Source of the DNA: Levilinea sp.
GTDB lineage: Bacteria > Chloroflexota > Anaerolineae > Anaerolineales > Anaerolineaceae
Assembly: GCA_029975215.1 (NCBI GenBank)
Contig: JARKPO010000061.1
Location: 62,001-126,000 of the forward strand
DNA: 64,000 nucleotides
Direction of reading: 5' to 3'
Both the position numbers and the translations under genes were made by a program. How positions within the stretch are numbered: position 1 is the first letter of the stretch; the number at the start of each line of letters is the position of its first letter. Positions 44,942-53,696 of this stretch are shown here, piece by piece. The notes beneath the pieces were generated by a model. It saw only the letters and a program-made list of their open reading frames with translations. It searched no databases and was not told the DNA's origin.

Positions 44942-45706
44942 ATGGAAGAACGACAACGAGTGATGCTGATCACGGGGGCGGCTGGCGGCGTGGGGCGGGC
45001 GACCGTGGCCTATTTTGCCCAGGCGGGCTGGCGTGTGGTGGGGGTGGACCGCGCGGATTTTGGCGCGGGATTTCCGGCAAACGGCTTGTTCATTCGCGCC
45101 GACATCTCGAATCCCCAGGATATTGAGACCATTTATCAGCAGGCTTCGGCCTATGCGGGGCTGCTGGATGTGGTGGTGAACAACGCCGCCATGCAGATCA
45201 CCCGGCCGCTGGTGGAAACCAGTGTGGAAGAATGGGATCAGGTGATGGCTTCCAATCTGCGTTCGGTTTTTTTGGGGGCCAAGCTGGCCTACCCGCTGCT
45301 GGTGGCAGCGGGCGGCGGGGCGATTGTGAATGTTTCTTCGGTCCACGCGGTGGCTACCTCGGCCAATATCGCCGCGTATGCGGCCAGCAAAGGCGGTCTG
45401 TTGGCGTTGACGCGCGCCATGGCGATTGAATTTGCGCCGCAGAACATCCGCGTGAACGCCATCCTCCCCGGCGCGGTGGATACCCCCATGCTGCGGGCGG
45501 GGCTGAACCGCGGGCATGTGGGCGGGGAATCGGTGAACGACCGGTTGGAAAACCTGGCGCGTAAGACGGTGAACGGCCGCATTGGGCAGCCGCAGGAGAT
45601 CGCCAGCGCCATTTATTTCCTGGCGGACGGGCGGCAGTCGTCGTTCATGACCGGGCAGGCGTTAATTGTGGATGGGGGCGCCACGGCGCGGCTGAGCACA
45701 GAATGA
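44942..45706 (+). CDS. SDR family oxidoreductase
   Basis: 254 residues, a classical SDR: TGAAGGVGRATV cofactor loop, VVNNAAMQ, catalytic SSVHAV plus YAASKGGLLALTRAMA, and the C-terminal GQALIVDGGATA. It is distinct from the SDR at 35630. It could reduce a keto group on a nucleotide sugar or lipid intermediate of the pathway; no substrate can be named. AAGGGAG lies upstream of ATG 44942. It overlaps the DUF115-like gene by ATGA. Confidence 0.78.
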   Translation: MEERQRVMLITGAAGGVGRATVAYFAQAGWRVVGVDRADFGAGFPANGLFIRADISNPQDIETIYQQASAYAGLLDVVVNNAAMQITRPLVETSVEEWDQVMASNLRSVFLGAKLAYPLLVAAGGGAIVNVSSVHAVATSANIAAYAASKGGLLALTRAMAIEFAPQNIRVNAILPGAVDTPMLRAGLNRGHVGGESVNDRLENLARKTVNGRIGQPQEIASAIYFLADGRQSSFMTGQALIVDGGATARLSTE

Positions 45707-46521
45707 GCGCGATCAAACAATCCCTCAAGAAAATCCTGTCGCCGTCCCTCATTCGAGCGGGCGGGCAGAGCCTGGATGCGCTGCAGCGGGCCAAAGGCTG
45801 GCCGGAAGCCACCTTTCACCCCTGGCGGCGCGATACTATGCGGCGCATGGCCGCCCTGAAGGACAGCCGCAAGGGTGAACGCTGTTTCATCATCGGCAAC
45901 GGCCCCAGTCTGCGCGAGACGGATTTGAGCAAGCTGAAGGGCGAGTTCAGCATCGGCATGAACCGCATTTACCTGATGTACCCGGAACTGGGTTTTTCTA
46001 CCAGCTATTACCTGTCGGTCAACGATCTGGTGGTGGAGCAGTGCGCGGCGGACATTCAGGCGCTTAAACTGCCGCGCTTTGTCTCCTGGCGGGCGCGGCG
46101 CTGGCTGCGGCCCGAAGACGACCTGTACTTCCTGTACACCACCTACACCGGTGCGGGCTTTCAAAAGAACGCAGCGCGGCGGCTGTGGGAGGGCGCGACC
46201 GTCACCTACGTGGCCATGCAGCTGGCTTTTTACCTGGGCTTTCAGCAGGTGGTGCTGATTGGCGTGGATCACAATTTTGTGACTCAGGGCAAGCCCAATA
46301 CTACGGTGGTTTCTGAAGGGGACGACCCCAACCATTTCTCCCCCAGCTATTTTGGCAAGGGCTTCCGCTGGCAGCTGCCCGATCTGGAGACCTCCGAACT
46401 GGCCTACGGCATGGCCAAACAAGCCTACCAGGCGGCGGGGCGGGAGATCATTGACGCCACGGTGGGCGGCAAGCTGCGCGTCTTTCCGCGGGTGGATTAC
46501 AACAGCCTGTTCCACGGTTAA
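45703..46521 (+). CDS. DUF115/MptE-like protein, candidate nonulosonate (sialyl-type) transferase
   Basis: 272 residues. A Rossmann-like core begins with RCFIIGNGPSLRETDLSKLKG (about residues 60-80), then GMNRIYLMYPEL and, near the centre, QLAFYLGFQQVVLIGVDHNF. The late part has HFSPSYFGKGFRW and TVGGKLRVFPRVDY. The GNGPSL loop and the LGY/F...GxD strand are shared by DUF115 proteins, which include the Maf proteins thought to attach pseudaminic or legionaminic acid to flagellin, and by GT42 sialyltransferases. Located among nonulosonate genes, it is a good transferase candidate. Function is an inference. Confidence 0.6.
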   Translation: MSAIKQSLKKILSPSLIRAGGQSLDALQRAKGWPEATFHPWRRDTMRRMAALKDSRKGERCFIIGNGPSLRETDLSKLKGEFSIGMNRIYLMYPELGFSTSYYLSVNDLVVEQCAADIQALKLPRFVSWRARRWLRPEDDLYFLYTTYTGAGFQKNAARRLWEGATVTYVAMQLAFYLGFQQVVLIGVDHNFVTQGKPNTTVVSEGDDPNHFSPSYFGKGFRWQLPDLETSELAYGMAKQAYQAAGREIIDATVGGKLRVFPRVDYNSLFHG

Positions 46522-46527
46522 ATCCAT

Positions 46528-47487
46528 ATGTCTGCCTGGCCGCGCCTGACGATTGTGACCCCCTCCTTCAACCAGGGAGCTTACCTGGAGCAGACCATCC
46601 ATTCCGTTCTGGATCAGGGCTACCCTAACCTGGAATATTTTGTGGTGGACGGCGGGTCCAGCGATCAAAGCCCCGAGATCATCCGCCGCTACGCCAAACG
46701 ATTGGCGTGGTGGGTTTCGGAGCCGGACCGCGGGCAGGCTGAGGCGATTAATAAAGGTTTGCGGCGGGCCACAGGTGATTTTGTGGCCTGGATCAATTCG
46801 GATGATTACTATCTGCCGGGGGCTTTTAAGGCCGCGGTGGAAACCCTGCTGCATCAGCCGCGGGTGGGTCTGGTGTATGGGGATGTGCTGGCGGTGGATG
46901 AAGCCGGTCAGCCCCTGAACCGCCTGAGCTACGGTAATTGGGGCCTGGAGGGGCTGCTGCGCTTTCAGATCATCGGCCAACCGGCGGTGTTCATGCGGCG
47001 TGAAACGCTGCGGCGGGTGGGGTATTTGGATGTGCGCTACCACTACCTGCTGGATCACCAACTGTGGATCCGCATGGCGGCTGCCGCGGGGGCGCAGTAT
47101 GTGCCGGAGTTGTGGGCGGCGGCCCGTTTTCACGCTGAGGCCAAGAACGTGGCCCAGGCGGCGGCTTTTGGGCGTGAGGCGCTGGATATCGCCGCCTGGA
47201 TGCAGTGGCAGGATGGACTGCGGGTGCATTTCCGCAAAGACCGCAAACGAATTTTGGCGGGGGCGCAGCGGCTGAACGGGCGTTATCTGTCGGAGGGGGG
47301 CGACTACGAGGGCGCGCTGCGGGCGTATGCGGCCTGTGCGCGGCTGCATATGCCCACGGCGCTGGCCGATTGGAAACGCATCGCCTACACCTGTGCGGCG
47401 GGGATGGGCGGTGCCCGGCTGCGTACATGGTTCGACCGTCGGCGTAGTGTGCGCACGGCGCGGCGGCTGCCACCCAATTTGGAATGA
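46528..47487 (+). CDS. Glycosyltransferase family 2 with C-terminal extension
   Basis: 319 residues. GT-A motifs: TIVTPSFNQGAYLEQTI, FVVDGGSSDQSPEII, VSEPDRGQAEAINKGL, the metal site WINSDDYYLPG, and LLDHQLWIRMAAAAG. A helical C-terminal extension of about 120 residues follows. It is a clear paralog of the enzyme at 51339-52109, which lacks this extension. It is 6 bp downstream of the DUF115-like gene and probably adds a sugar in the cytoplasm. Confidence 0.8.
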   Translation: MSAWPRLTIVTPSFNQGAYLEQTIHSVLDQGYPNLEYFVVDGGSSDQSPEIIRRYAKRLAWWVSEPDRGQAEAINKGLRRATGDFVAWINSDDYYLPGAFKAAVETLLHQPRVGLVYGDVLAVDEAGQPLNRLSYGNWGLEGLLRFQIIGQPAVFMRRETLRRVGYLDVRYHYLLDHQLWIRMAAAAGAQYVPELWAAARFHAEAKNVAQAAAFGREALDIAAWMQWQDGLRVHFRKDRKRILAGAQRLNGRYLSEGGDYEGALRAYAACARLHMPTALADWKRIAYTCAAGMGGARLRTWFDRRRSVRTARRLPPNLE

Positions 47488-47499
47488 ATGGGAGAAGGT

Positions 47500-48279
47500 A
47501 TGCTGGATTCGCTTCCGGAAAAAGTTGAAAAGGCGCTGGAATATCTGGTGACCCCTCTGGCCTTCCCGCGGGATTTTGGCCGCCTGGCCAAATGGACGCT
47601 GACGCGCCGCCCGCTGGTGCGAGAATTGGCCCATCTGCGCCGCCACCGGCGTTGGTTTGAACACCAGGGCTTTCAAACGGTGCTGGATGTGGGCGGGTAC
47701 ATTGGGGCGTTTTCGCTGGCTGTTCACGCCCTGCTGCCGGAGGCGCAGATTTACGCCTTTGAGCCGCTGCCGGATCATTATGAACAATTGACCCGCAATC
47801 TGGCGCATTTACCGCGTTTTACCGCTTTTCAGACGGCTTTAGGAGCCGAGAGCGGCGAGATCAGCTTTTACCGCAGCAGCTTCTCGCCCTCTTCGTCGGC
47901 GCTGCCGATGGATGAGCTGCACAAGCGCACCTTTCCCCACACAGCGGGGGTGCAGGAAGTGCGTGTAGCCGTGGGGCGGCTGGATGATTTCCTGCCGCGC
48001 ATGGAATTGCGCGCGCCGGTGCTGCTGAAGCTGGATGTGCAGGGCTATGAGGAGCAGGCTCTGAGCGGGGCGGCGGAGACCCTGCGCCACGTGGATGTGA
48101 TCCTGAGCGAAGTCTCTTTTCAGCCGCTGTATCAGGGGCAGGTGAGCTTTTCTCGCCTGAACGCGCTGCTCAAAACCCAAGGCTTCCGCTACGCAGGCGG
48201 CTTTGACAGCCTGCTTTCGCCGGTGGACGGCTCGGTTTTGCAGGCAGACGCCTTGTTTGTGCGCGGTGAGGAGGCCTAG
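47500..48279 (+). CDS. FkbM family methyltransferase
   Basis: 259 residues. The SAM-binding core begins LDVGGYIGAFSLAVHAL, then IYAFEPLPDHYEQL and VGRLDDFL, and the conserved LLKLDVQGYEEQALSGA identifies the FkbM family. It likely O-methylates a sugar residue; a methyl cap would suit recognition by the Wzt C-terminal domain, as an inference. Two starts are possible, ATG 47488 right after the upstream stop or ATG 47500; the second has GGAG 5 nt upstream and is chosen. Confidence 0.8.
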   Translation: MLDSLPEKVEKALEYLVTPLAFPRDFGRLAKWTLTRRPLVRELAHLRRHRRWFEHQGFQTVLDVGGYIGAFSLAVHALLPEAQIYAFEPLPDHYEQLTRNLAHLPRFTAFQTALGAESGEISFYRSSFSPSSSALPMDELHKRTFPHTAGVQEVRVAVGRLDDFLPRMELRAPVLLKLDVQGYEEQALSGAAETLRHVDVILSEVSFQPLYQGQVSFSRLNALLKTQGFRYAGGFDSLLSPVDGSVLQADALFVRGEEA

Positions 48280-48280
48280 G

Positions 48281-49792
48281 GTGAGCCTTTCGCGGCTGTG
48301 GGCCAGGGGTTGGCAGACGGCGCTGGTGGTATTGGTGTGCCTGGCGGGCTTCGGCGTGCGCCTGGTGGATCTGTACGACCCGCCGCTGGATTTTCACCCC
48401 ACGCGGCAGCTGCGTTCGGCCATTCTGGCGCGCAGTGTGTATTATCAGCTTTCGCCAGATGTGGATCCGCAGCAGCGCGAGGCTGCGCGTTCCCTGGCTG
48501 AGTTGGAGACTTACGAACCGCCCATCTTGGAGACGCTGGTAGGCGGGGTATACGCCCTGCTGGGAAAAGAAGCGCTGTGGGCGGCGCGGGTGATAAACGC
48601 TCTCTTCTGGCTGATCGGCGGGGCGGCCTTGCTGCAAATTCTGCGCGGGGCGGTGCCGTTTTGGGCCAGCTGGCTGGGGCTGCTCTTTTACCTGTGCCTG
48701 CCTTTTGGGGTGATCGCCAGCCGTTCCTTCCAGCCGGAGCCGTGGATGGTGATGTGGATGCTGCTGGCCACCTGGGGGCTGCGGCGTTGGCAGGCCGCGC
48801 CGGACCAATGGCGCTGGGCGCTGATTACCGGCGGGCTGATGGGTATGGCGCTGCTGGTGAAGGTGGTGGCGGGGTTCTTCCTGCTTCCGGCGCTGGCGGC
48901 GGTGATGCTGGCGGGCGGGCTGGGCAAGATGCTGAAACGGCCGCAGACCTGGGCGTTGGCCGCCCTCAGCGCGGCGCCGGTGCTGATTCTGTATCTGGGC
49001 TTCAATGCCCAGCGCAGCGGCGACTTCCTGTCGTTTTGGACTGTGGCGCTTTCGGGTTTGGTGCTGACCACCAATTTCTACGCGGATTGGCTGGCGATGG
49101 TGAAGGGGCTGACCGGCCTGGCGTACCTGCCGGCGGCGCTGCTGGGGACGCTGCTGGCGGGGCGCGAGCACAAACCGCTGCTTATTGGCTGGTGGGTGGG
49201 CTACGCGCTGTATGGGCTGCTGTTCCCCTACCAGTACACCACCCATGAATATTATCATTTGCCCCTGGTGGCGCTGATTGGGCTGAGCCTGCCTTTTTTG
49301 GCGGCGCCGGTGGTGGAACGGCTGAAACAGGAAGCCTGGGTCTGGCGGCTGGCCGCTTTGGGGGTGGTTTTAGCGGCGGCGGGCTATGCCCTGTTTGTGG
49401 CGCGCTCGACCCTGGTGGCCAAAAATTACCCCTATGAGCCGGAAAGCTGGCGGCGCGTGGGCGAGGCCATTCCGCCGGGAAGCTCGGTGGTGGCCCTGAC
49501 GGCCGATTACGGCATGCGCCTGCGCTATTACGGCTGGCGCAGCATCGCCGCCTCTTGGCCCGCGGGCGCGGATCTCAAGCTGTTTTCGATGGCGGGCAGC
49601 GAAGCCGGCGACCCACTGGAGGCGTTTGCCAGTCTTACGGAGGGCCGCCAGTATTTTCTGGTGACCGCTTTCAGCGAGCTGGATGCGCAGCCGGAATTAA
49701 AACAAATTTTGACCGAACACTACCCCGTATTCGCGGAAGGCAACGGTTTTGTGCTGTACGACCTGCAAAATCCGCGGCCGGAGACGAAGTGA
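48281..49792 (+). CDS. Polytopic GT-C membrane protein (first of a tandem pair)
   Basis: 503 residues with about 10 hydrophobic segments and a soluble C-terminal part of about 130 residues. The first outer loop reads RLVDLYDPPLDFHPTRQLRSA, and later YEPPILETLVGGVYALLG, typical of PMT/ArnT-like architecture. The start is GTG 48281, 1 bp after the FkbM stop and with GAGGAGG upstream; the longer frame overlapping fkbM is rejected. The following gene is a paralog with the same loop. It probably transfers a sugar from a polyprenyl carrier at the outer face. Confidence 0.65.
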   Translation: MSLSRLWARGWQTALVVLVCLAGFGVRLVDLYDPPLDFHPTRQLRSAILARSVYYQLSPDVDPQQREAARSLAELETYEPPILETLVGGVYALLGKEALWAARVINALFWLIGGAALLQILRGAVPFWASWLGLLFYLCLPFGVIASRSFQPEPWMVMWMLLATWGLRRWQAAPDQWRWALITGGLMGMALLVKVVAGFFLLPALAAVMLAGGLGKMLKRPQTWALAALSAAPVLILYLGFNAQRSGDFLSFWTVALSGLVLTTNFYADWLAMVKGLTGLAYLPAALLGTLLAGREHKPLLIGWWVGYALYGLLFPYQYTTHEYYHLPLVALIGLSLPFLAAPVVERLKQEAWVWRLAALGVVLAAAGYALFVARSTLVAKNYPYEPESWRRVGEAIPPGSSVVALTADYGMRLRYYGWRSIAASWPAGADLKLFSMAGSEAGDPLEAFASLTEGRQYFLVTAFSELDAQPELKQILTEHYPVFAEGNGFVLYDLQNPRPETK

Positions 49793-49803
49793 GCAGAGGG
49801 AGC

Positions 49804-51339
49804 ATGGCTGAGCAGGTTATGGACATTTCTTTGCAGACTGAGACGCCGCGGCTGGCCCCGCGGCGGTGGATGCTGTTTGCGGCCCTGGCGCTGATTTTTG
49901 GGCTGGGGCTGGCGGTGCGCCTGTACGATTTGGGCGACGCCCCGCTGGATTTTCACCCCACTCGCCAGCTGCACTCCATGTTGATGGCACGCGGGATGGC
50001 TTACCAATCCCTGCCGGATGTGCCCGATTGGCAGCGGGAAATGTCTTATCAGCAGTGGAAGAAAGAGGGTCTGATAGAGCCGCCGGTGATGGAATGGCTG
50101 ACGGCGCAGGCTTATCGGGCTGCGGGGCAGGTGGATCTGCGGCTGCCGCGCCTGTTTTCCATCTTCTTCTGGATGCTGGGCGGGGCGGGCATTTTTCTGC
50201 TGGCCAAGACCCTGACCGGGCCAGACGGGGGACTGGTGGGGGCGGCTTATTTTCTGGTGCTGCCCTACGCGGTGCTGGCCAGCCGGGCTTTCCAGCCGGA
50301 CCCGCTGCTGACGGCGAGCATCATCTGGGCGTTATGGGCGGCGCTGCGGTGGCAGATGCGTCCCAGTTGGGGACGGGCAGCTTTGGCAGGGGTCCTGTGC
50401 GGCCTGGCTATTTTCATCAAAAGCACGGCGGTGTTCTTCGTGGGCGGCGGGCTGGTGGGGCTGGTGCTGGCGGGTTGGGGGCTGCGGCGCGCCCTGCGGG
50501 ACGGGCAGGTGTGGCTGGTGGCGGTGCTGACTGTGCTGCCCTACGCTTTGTTCCACATTTACGGTGTGTATATATCCGGCGAGCTGCAAAGTCAGTTCAG
50601 CCTGCGCTTTTTCCCGCAGATGTGGGTGGATCCGGTTTTTTACCTGCGCTGGAACGGGCAAATTGCCAGCACGGTGGGGTTTGAGTGGTTTTTACTGGCG
50701 CTGCTGGGAACGTTTGCGGTTAAAGATCCCCGCGCACGGGCCATGCTGCTGGGCGCGTGGGTGGGCTATTTCCTGTACGGTATGACCCTGCCGCATCACA
50801 TTTCTACCCATGATTATTATCAACTGCCGTTGATCCCATTGGCGGCGCTGGGGCTGGCGGCAGGGGCAGCGGTGCTGTTTCGCGCGCTGCGCGGGCCGCG
50901 GGTGCTGGTATCTGTGGCCGTGATGGGGGTGCTGCTGTATGGGCTGACGATTAAGTCCTGGGATGCACGCGTGAGCCTGAAACGGCAGGATTACCGCCAG
51001 GAGGTGGTTTTTTGGGAAAAGCTGGGCGAAAGGTTGGGGCGCGACCGGGCGGTAGTGGGGCTGACCCAGGACTACGGCTTTCGCCTGAGCTATTGGGGCT
51101 GGGTTGACACCACCAACTGGATGACCTCCGGCGATTTCAGTTACCGCGAGTTGGCCGGACAAGAATTTAACATGCGAACCTTGTTTGACGAGGTGACCGC
51201 GGGCAAAGATTTGTTTGTGGTCACCCTGCTGGGTGAATTGGATCATCAGCCGGAACTGAAGAAAATTCTGGATGAAAACTACCGGCTGATCGAATCGAGT
51301 AGTGATGTGCTCATCTACGATTTGAAGCAGGCTCCCTGA
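49804..51339 (+). CDS. Polytopic GT-C membrane protein (second of a tandem pair)
   Basis: 511 residues with about 10 hydrophobic segments. The first loop RLYDLGDAPLDFHPTRQLHSM and the EPPVMEWLTAQAYRAAG block match the preceding protein, as do the C-terminal parts (ELKKILDENYRLIE versus ELKQILTEHYPVFA). The pair therefore arose by tandem duplication. ATG 49804 is chosen because AGAGGGAGC precedes it; a longer frame starting inside the upstream gene is rejected. It overlaps the next gene by one base (TGATG). Confidence 0.65.
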   Translation: MAEQVMDISLQTETPRLAPRRWMLFAALALIFGLGLAVRLYDLGDAPLDFHPTRQLHSMLMARGMAYQSLPDVPDWQREMSYQQWKKEGLIEPPVMEWLTAQAYRAAGQVDLRLPRLFSIFFWMLGGAGIFLLAKTLTGPDGGLVGAAYFLVLPYAVLASRAFQPDPLLTASIIWALWAALRWQMRPSWGRAALAGVLCGLAIFIKSTAVFFVGGGLVGLVLAGWGLRRALRDGQVWLVAVLTVLPYALFHIYGVYISGELQSQFSLRFFPQMWVDPVFYLRWNGQIASTVGFEWFLLALLGTFAVKDPRARAMLLGAWVGYFLYGMTLPHHISTHDYYQLPLIPLAALGLAAGAAVLFRALRGPRVLVSVAVMGVLLYGLTIKSWDARVSLKRQDYRQEVVFWEKLGERLGRDRAVVGLTQDYGFRLSYWGWVDTTNWMTSGDFSYRELAGQEFNMRTLFDEVTAGKDLFVVTLLGELDHQPELKKILDENYRLIESSSDVLIYDLKQAP

Positions 51340-52109
51340 TGCGCGTCAGTATTGTGACCCCCTCTTATCAGCAGGCGCCGTTCTTAGAGGCGACCATACG
51401 TTCGGTGCTGGATCAGGATTATCCCGATTTGGAATACTGGGTGATAGACGGCGGCTCTACCGACGGCAGCCTGGAGATCATCCAGCGCTACGCACCGCGG
51501 CTGGCGGGCTGGGTCTCCGAGAAGGACCGCGGGCAGACAGACGCGATTAACAAAGGTTTTGCACGGGCCCAGGGGGAAATTTTGGCCTGGCTGAACTCAG
51601 ACGACACCTACGAGCCAGGGGCTGTGCGGCAGGCGGTGGAATATATGCAGGCCCACCCCGAGGTGGGGCTGGTGTATGGGGATGCCAACTTTATCAACGC
51701 GCAAGGGGCGGTCATCGGCCGTTTTCCGGCGGCGCAGACGGATTACCGGCGGCTGCGGCAGGGGTATGTGCACGTGCCCCAGCAGGCAGCTTTCTTCCGG
51801 GCGGATCTGTGGCGCAAGGTGGGGCCGTTAGACCCCAGCTTTTACTTTGCGATGGATTACGATTTGTGGGTGCGGCTTGCGCGGCTGGCGGCGGTGGCGT
51901 ATCTGCCGGGCAAGGTGTGGGCCAATTTCCGCCTGCACGGGGAGGCCAAAACCATCGCAGCGGACGACCGCTGCTGGCCGGAGATGCTGCGGGTGCACCG
52001 GCGCGAGGGCGGCTCCGTTTTTTCGGTGATCTATGCCAAATATTGGGTGCGCAAGCTGGTGGGGCCGTTGATCCGCTGGCGCAGACGGCAGCGGCTGCGT
52101 GCGGAGTAG
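51339..52109 (+). CDS. Glycosyltransferase family 2 (last gene of the polysaccharide locus)
   Basis: 256 residues. Motifs: SIVTPSYQQAPFLEATI, WVIDGGSTDGSLEII, DRGQTDAINKGFARA, metal site WLNSDDTYEPG, and FAMDYDLWVRLARLA. It is a shorter paralog of the 46528-47487 enzyme. It is the last plus-strand gene of the long operon; the next gene is convergent and begins only 9 bp away. I see no clear hairpin terminator in that gap. Confidence 0.8.
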   Translation: MRVSIVTPSYQQAPFLEATIRSVLDQDYPDLEYWVIDGGSTDGSLEIIQRYAPRLAGWVSEKDRGQTDAINKGFARAQGEILAWLNSDDTYEPGAVRQAVEYMQAHPEVGLVYGDANFINAQGAVIGRFPAAQTDYRRLRQGYVHVPQQAAFFRADLWRKVGPLDPSFYFAMDYDLWVRLARLAAVAYLPGKVWANFRLHGEAKTIAADDRCWPEMLRVHRREGGSVFSVIYAKYWVRKLVGPLIRWRRRQRLRAE

Positions 52110-52118
52110 GGGGTTGGT

Positions 52119-53696
52119 CTACAGGGCCAGCATGAGAAAAGGCGGACGGATGGGGGTTTGACCGCTGAGCCAGTTTTGAGCGCCGATGCGGATGAGGATT
52201 TTTTCTGCTTCCAGCCAGTAGGGCAAGGCCTGTTCGGGTGTGTTTTGCTTGCCCCCCAGATCCAGCAAACAGGCGGCTTCATCGAAGGGGCGGCGGGTTT
52301 CGCGCGCCACGGCCAGGGCTTCTTCCAGCCAGGGGACGGCTTGACGAGGGGGATGCAGGAAGGCCATTCCGCGGCGCCAATGGATCTGCAAGGCGGGCTG
52401 TTCTTTGAGCGATTCAGAGATGCTTTGGGCCTTTTGGGTGTAGTACAGACCCAATGTGGTGTTGTTTAAACAGGCGTAGCATAACCCCAACTCAATATAA
52501 CTCAATACCACCAGCTCCTGGCGTCCCATGGTGCGGAATTGGGCCAGGGTCTTCAGCAAATCAGGCAAGGCCTCAGCACAGCGGCCCAAATAGAGCAGGA
52601 TGCTGCCGCGGTTGCCGACTGCTCGGGCCAGTTCGATGGTGTCGCCGATGCGCTGGGCGATCTCAAGGTGACGGCGGTCGTATTCCAGCGCGTCTAACAG
52701 GCGGCCGCGGGAAAGCTGCACAGCCACCAGGTTGCCCACCGAACGAACCAGCCGCCACTGCGCGTCGCTTTGTTCGCAGGCGATGACGCTCTGGCGAATG
52801 AGATCTTCTGCGGTATCATATTCGGCCATGCTCCAATGAATGAGGCCGAGGTCTCCGCGCACATTAACCGCCTCGAAAGAATCGCCCAATTGATCCAAAA
52901 TCTCAGCGGCGCGGCGAAAGTCTTGGGCGGCCAGGTGGTGCTCGCCGCGCGTCCAATACAGCGTACCGCGCATTTGAAGTGCCTCGGTGAAGAGCATGTC
53001 CGGCCGGGAACGGGAAGATAAGGCGATGAGAGCGGCATGGGCAGCGTGAAGGGCTTCGGTCAGGCGGCTTTCAATGCGCAGCAGAGCGGCACGGTGCAGA
53101 TTCAAGCGGGCACGGGCCTCCAGAAGATCCTGGGGGGCGGGCGGCGGCGACCAGCGTTCCACCTCGTTTTGAAACGCGTTGAGATATTGGACGGCGTCGA
53201 TATTTTCGCCTTGAGTGCGCAGGGTGAGAAGCAGGGCGCTGGCTGCGGCGGCGAAGGGCGGCAGGGCATGCTGGGCGCGCGCGATTTTGAGGGCCTGAAC
53301 CGCGAACTCCAGGGCCTGGGGCAGCACGCCGCGGGCAATTTGCAGCTCAGCCAGGGCGGTGAGCAGGTAGGCTTGCTGATCTGCCAGACCCAGGGACGCG
53401 GCGGTTTGGGCGGCGGTGCGCAGGGCCGAATCCCAGGCAGGCCACATACCCCAGCGCAGCGGCCAGGGGTGCAGCCCCAGGGTCAGTTGCACACTGAGGG
53501 GATGCGGGCCGAGCTGCTGATCCGCTTCGGACAGCAGGGTGAGCAGGCTGGCAAGATGGGGCTGAAGATTAGTCGGCGGCTGACCGGCGGGGGGCAGACT
53601 CTCCACCGCCCACCGCAGCCGGTTTTCCAGCAGGGTGCGGTAACGGCTGGCCCAATCGGCGGCGGGGGGAGCGGCAGGTGAGGGGGGTGCGTTCAT
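52119..53696 (-). CDS. TPR-repeat protein paired with an NB-ARC ATPase
   Basis: 525 residues, soluble, mostly helical. From about residue 95 onward it is built of repeating 34-40-residue helical hairpins, for example YLLTALAELQIARGVLPQALEFAVQALKIA and RGDLGLIHWSMAEYDTAEDLI, which are tetratricopeptide-like. No enzymatic motif is seen. It overlaps the NB-ARC-type ATPase gene upstream by 4 bases. In other STAND proteins such repeats are fused to the ATPase and sense the ligand, so the two probably work as a split sensor and switch. Confidence 0.7.
   Translation of the reverse strand: MNAPPSPAAPPAADWASRYRTLLENRLRWAVESLPPAGQPPTNLQPHLASLLTLLSEADQQLGPHPLSVQLTLGLHPWPLRWGMWPAWDSALRTAAQTAASLGLADQQAYLLTALAELQIARGVLPQALEFAVQALKIARAQHALPPFAAAASALLLTLRTQGENIDAVQYLNAFQNEVERWSPPPAPQDLLEARARLNLHRAALLRIESRLTEALHAAHAALIALSSRSRPDMLFTEALQMRGTLYWTRGEHHLAAQDFRRAAEILDQLGDSFEAVNVRGDLGLIHWSMAEYDTAEDLIRQSVIACEQSDAQWRLVRSVGNLVAVQLSRGRLLDALEYDRRHLEIAQRIGDTIELARAVGNRGSILLYLGRCAEALPDLLKTLAQFRTMGRQELVVLSYIELGLCYACLNNTTLGLYYTQKAQSISESLKEQPALQIHWRRGMAFLHPPRQAVPWLEEALAVARETRRPFDEAACLLDLGGKQNTPEQALPYWLEAEKILIRIGAQNWLSGQTPIRPPFLMLAL

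Noticed and set aside
45613-47808. 731-codon minus-strand frame opposite the SDR, DUF115 and GT2 genes
   Set aside because: It has antisense composition and no motif; the plus strand carries three clear families.
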